Shown here: in pieces, positions 62,487-64,000 of the stretch
Position numbering within the stretch: the stretch's first letter is position 1
How the letters are laid out: the number at the start of each line of letters is the position of its first letter
Source: Winogradskyella tangerina
GTDB taxonomy: Bacteria; Bacteroidota; Bacteroidia; Flavobacteriales; Flavobacteriaceae
Assembly: GCF_003260205.1 (NCBI RefSeq)
Contig: NZ_QERF01000009.1
Span: 62,001-126,000 of the forward strand
Reading direction: 5' to 3'
DNA length: 64,000 bases
Notes under the pieces: model-generated
What the model saw: only the letters and a program-made list of their open reading frames with translations
The model's database searches: none
What the model was told of the DNA's origin: nothing
Translations under genes and position numbers: made by a program

Positions 62487-62836
62487 TGTCTCTGCCCGAA
62501 AATTTTGAAGTACTAATTTCTGAGGCTGAAGCTTCAAATCTCTATGGAAATTTAATTATTCAATTGAATAAAGATTTGCTATATGCTAATATTGACCTCG
62601 AGTTTGACAAAGAGACCTTGCCTTCAAGTTTGAAACTTGTTTTACATGAAACCGTCTATTATCTCCTTCAGAATAAATTTACCGATTACTTGAATCTTTT
62701 ATATCAGGTCGATATTTCCGAATCAAAAGTTAGAAATTTAAGCGGAGAAGATTTGGTAAAACTTTCCGAAGAGGTCACATTTTTAATACTTCAGCGCGAA
62801 TGGCAAAAGGTTTGGTATAAAGCCAAATTTTCTTAA
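62486..62836 (+). CDS. Conserved hypothetical protein, 116 aa
   Basis: A soluble, acidic, helical protein (MSLPENFEVLISEAEASNLY) without signal peptide or known domain. It is coupled to the polyprenyl synthase by a one-base overlap (taatg), which suggests a shared function or assembly role, but nothing further can be said. It converges with the beta-barrel-like gene with a four-base overlap of their ends. Confidence 0.75.
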   Translation: MSLPENFEVLISEAEASNLYGNLIIQLNKDLLYANIDLEFDKETLPSSLKLVLHETVYYLLQNKFTDYLNLLYQVDISESKVRNLSGEDLVKLSEEVTFLILQREWQKVWYKAKFS

Positions 62837-63375
62837 AACCAAAATCTTACAAAAGGCATCCAAGCCTCATTCTGAATGCTTGTATCTGCGTCGTATAAAA
62901 TATCGTATCGTATGCCAAAAGTCATATTTCCACTGCGATAGCCAAGGCCTAAAAACAAAGCAGGATACCAATATTTGTCATCGAGATTAGTTACAAATTG
63001 CTCGTCAAAATTGCGATTGACATAGAGCTGTTCAAATTCAGTTGAAATTTGCACCTCAGGTATTGGATTAAACAATCCGATAAGGCTTCCACCGACGACA
63101 GTAGATTTAAAAACATCGCGTTGCGAACTATATAAAAAATTAAGTCCAACGCCAGTAGCAACATAAGGGCTTACATTATAAATTGCTGTGGGTGATACGG
63201 CACCACTAAAAAAACCATCACCAAAGTTCAAACCAATGCCACCACCAAATTGAACACTATTCCAGAAATTATTATTATCCAATGAATTTTGGGCGGAAAA
63301 AGGAAGGCTTAAGCTTACAAACAAAATGGCTATTAAGAGGGCTTTTTTTGAGGGTATTACTTTGAATTTTATCAT
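62833..63375 (-). CDS. Outer-membrane beta-barrel-like protein next to sucA
   Basis: I place the start at 63375 (MIKFKVIPSKKALLIAILFV), giving 180 residues with a signal peptide ending FSAQ. The mature protein alternates beta-strands rich in Gly, Phe and Tyr (VQFGGGIGLNFGDGFFSGAV, ALFLGLGYRSGNMTFGIRYD) and ends in an aromatic residue (RFWF), as outer-membrane barrels do. Relatives in databases are sometimes called alpha-ketoglutarate decarboxylase because they neighbour sucA; the sequence does not support that activity. Confidence 0.75.
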   Translation of the reverse strand: MIKFKVIPSKKALLIAILFVSLSLPFSAQNSLDNNNFWNSVQFGGGIGLNFGDGFFSGAVSPTAIYNVSPYVATGVGLNFLYSSQRDVFKSTVVGGSLIGLFNPIPEVQISTEFEQLYVNRNFDEQFVTNLDDKYWYPALFLGLGYRSGNMTFGIRYDILYDADTSIQNEAWMPFVRFWF

Positions 63376-63443
63376 GATAAAAATGGGTTCTTTTCTATTT
63401 GTTATAAATATAATAAAACAGCCGTTATTATTGTTAAATGTTG

Positions 63444-63451
63444 TATTTTTG
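63444..63451 (+). promoter_or_regulatory. -7 promoter element of sucA
   Basis: TATTTTTG fits TAnnTTTG and lies 38 bases before the ATG at 63490. Confidence 0.5.
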
Positions 63452-63489
63452 AAGAAATTTTGTTGAAACGACAATGTCTCGTAAAAATA

Positions 63490-64000
63490 ATGGATAAATA
63501 TTCCTTTCTCAACGCAGCACATACGGCATATTTTGCTGATTTATACGACCAATACCTACAAAATCCTGATGCTATAGAACCGAGTTGGCGTGCCTTTTTT
63601 CAAGGGTACGATTTTGGTTCTGAAAGCTACGGAATGGACGGCGAAATTGTAGAGGGTGTTTCCACTCAAATCCCTGAACAACTTCAGAAAGAATTTCAGG
63701 TTGTAAAACTTATCGATGGGTATCGAAACCGAGGACACTTATTTACAAAAACCAATCCGGTTAGAGCCAGAAGACAATACGCTCCTACATTAGAGATCGA
63801 AAATTTTGGACTTACAAAAAATGATCTCAACACAGTTTTCTCGGCAGGAGAAATTATTGGTGTTGGTGCCAATACACTGCAAGTGATTATCGATCATCTA
63901 GAGCGCATTTATTGCGACTCTATTGGTGTTGAATATATGTATATCAGAGAACCTGAGGAAATCAAGTGGATTCAGGATCAGCTCAATGTGAATGACAACC
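63490..64000 (+). CDS. sucA: 2-oxoglutarate dehydrogenase E1 component, N-terminal part (runs off right edge)
   Basis: The first 170 residues of the thiamine diphosphate E1 subunit of the 2-oxoglutarate dehydrogenase complex (TCA cycle). MDKYSFLNAAHTAYFADLYD, the YLQNPDAIEPSWRAFFQGYD segment and LIDGYRNRGHLFTKTNPV are characteristic of the N-terminal domain. The catalytic part and the usual sucB downstream lie beyond the window. It is divergent from the beta-barrel-like gene. Confidence 0.96.
   Translation, partial: MDKYSFLNAAHTAYFADLYDQYLQNPDAIEPSWRAFFQGYDFGSESYGMDGEIVEGVSTQIPEQLQKEFQVVKLIDGYRNRGHLFTKTNPVRARRQYAPTLEIENFGLTKNDLNTVFSAGEIIGVGANTLQVIIDHLERIYCDSIGVEYMYIREPEEIKWIQDQLNVNDN

Overview
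The window reads as chromosomal DNA of a member of the Flavobacteriaceae (phylum Bacteroidota). It is AT-rich. Several promoters have the Bacteroidota -7 element TAnnTTTG. Two secreted metalloproteases end in type IX secretion (T9SS) sorting domains, and there is a TonB receptor of the CarboxypepD_reg type. Housekeeping blocks (prs-rplY-pth, nrdB-nrdA, dxs, serS, aspS, start of sucA) are arranged as is usual in this family. The exact species cannot be named from the sequence.

Layout. 1-430: 5' part of a GIY-YIG nuclease gene running off the left edge, with tandem hairpin repeats. 469-8830 (minus strand): mgtE-rsmA-DUF4286, a TPR protein, a 22-codon small ORF, serS, and ribF with an HTTM membrane protein. 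8890-12195: large secreted reprolysin-like protease. 12242-14721: pth, rplY (bL25) and prs. 14863-15118: tRNA-Leu(CAA) plus a degraded copy of its 3' end. 15222-16610: TPR gene split by one in-frame TAG. 16673-21461: HupE/UreJ-like protein, dCMP deaminase, S41 peptidase, flavin oxidoreductase, small membrane protein, MarC, DUF3109. 21796-25432: class I ribonucleotide reductase (nrdB, nrdA). 25515-31037: accessory island. 31014-41828: DUF6503 protein, OmpA lipoprotein, two phosphate transporters, YwqK-like protein, TonB receptor and beta-helix lipoprotein. 42076-50608: dgt, dxs, TonB-C protein, M36 protease, tadA, PrcB-like lipoprotein, cold shock protein. 50658-54245: ClC channel and aspS. 54390-61390: tetR-tolC-adaptor-RND efflux operon with a visible operator. 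61512-64000: polyprenyl synthase, small conserved protein, beta-barrel-like protein and the start of sucA.

The most unusual part is the island at 25515-31037. It holds three nearly identical REP-associated tyrosine transposase (RAYT) genes, each with a conserved leader and flanked by REP-like hairpins in opposite orientations. Between them lie small AT-rich genes of unknown function, two of which are preceded by the 3' tail of a gene that is otherwise missing. The whole island is bounded by a duplicated 3' end of the neighbouring DUF6503 gene: the left copy still encodes the last seven codons and a stop right beside the nrdA terminator. This looks like an insertion or rearrangement scar. I infer that the island is a set of orphan effector/immunity-like modules shuffled by RAYT/REP elements; the effector/immunity part is unproven.

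A second, parallel case is at the left edge: a GIY-YIG nuclease gene whose first codons are repeated in tandem together with a palindromic repeat, much as the RAYT leader and start codon are repeated at 25748-25949.
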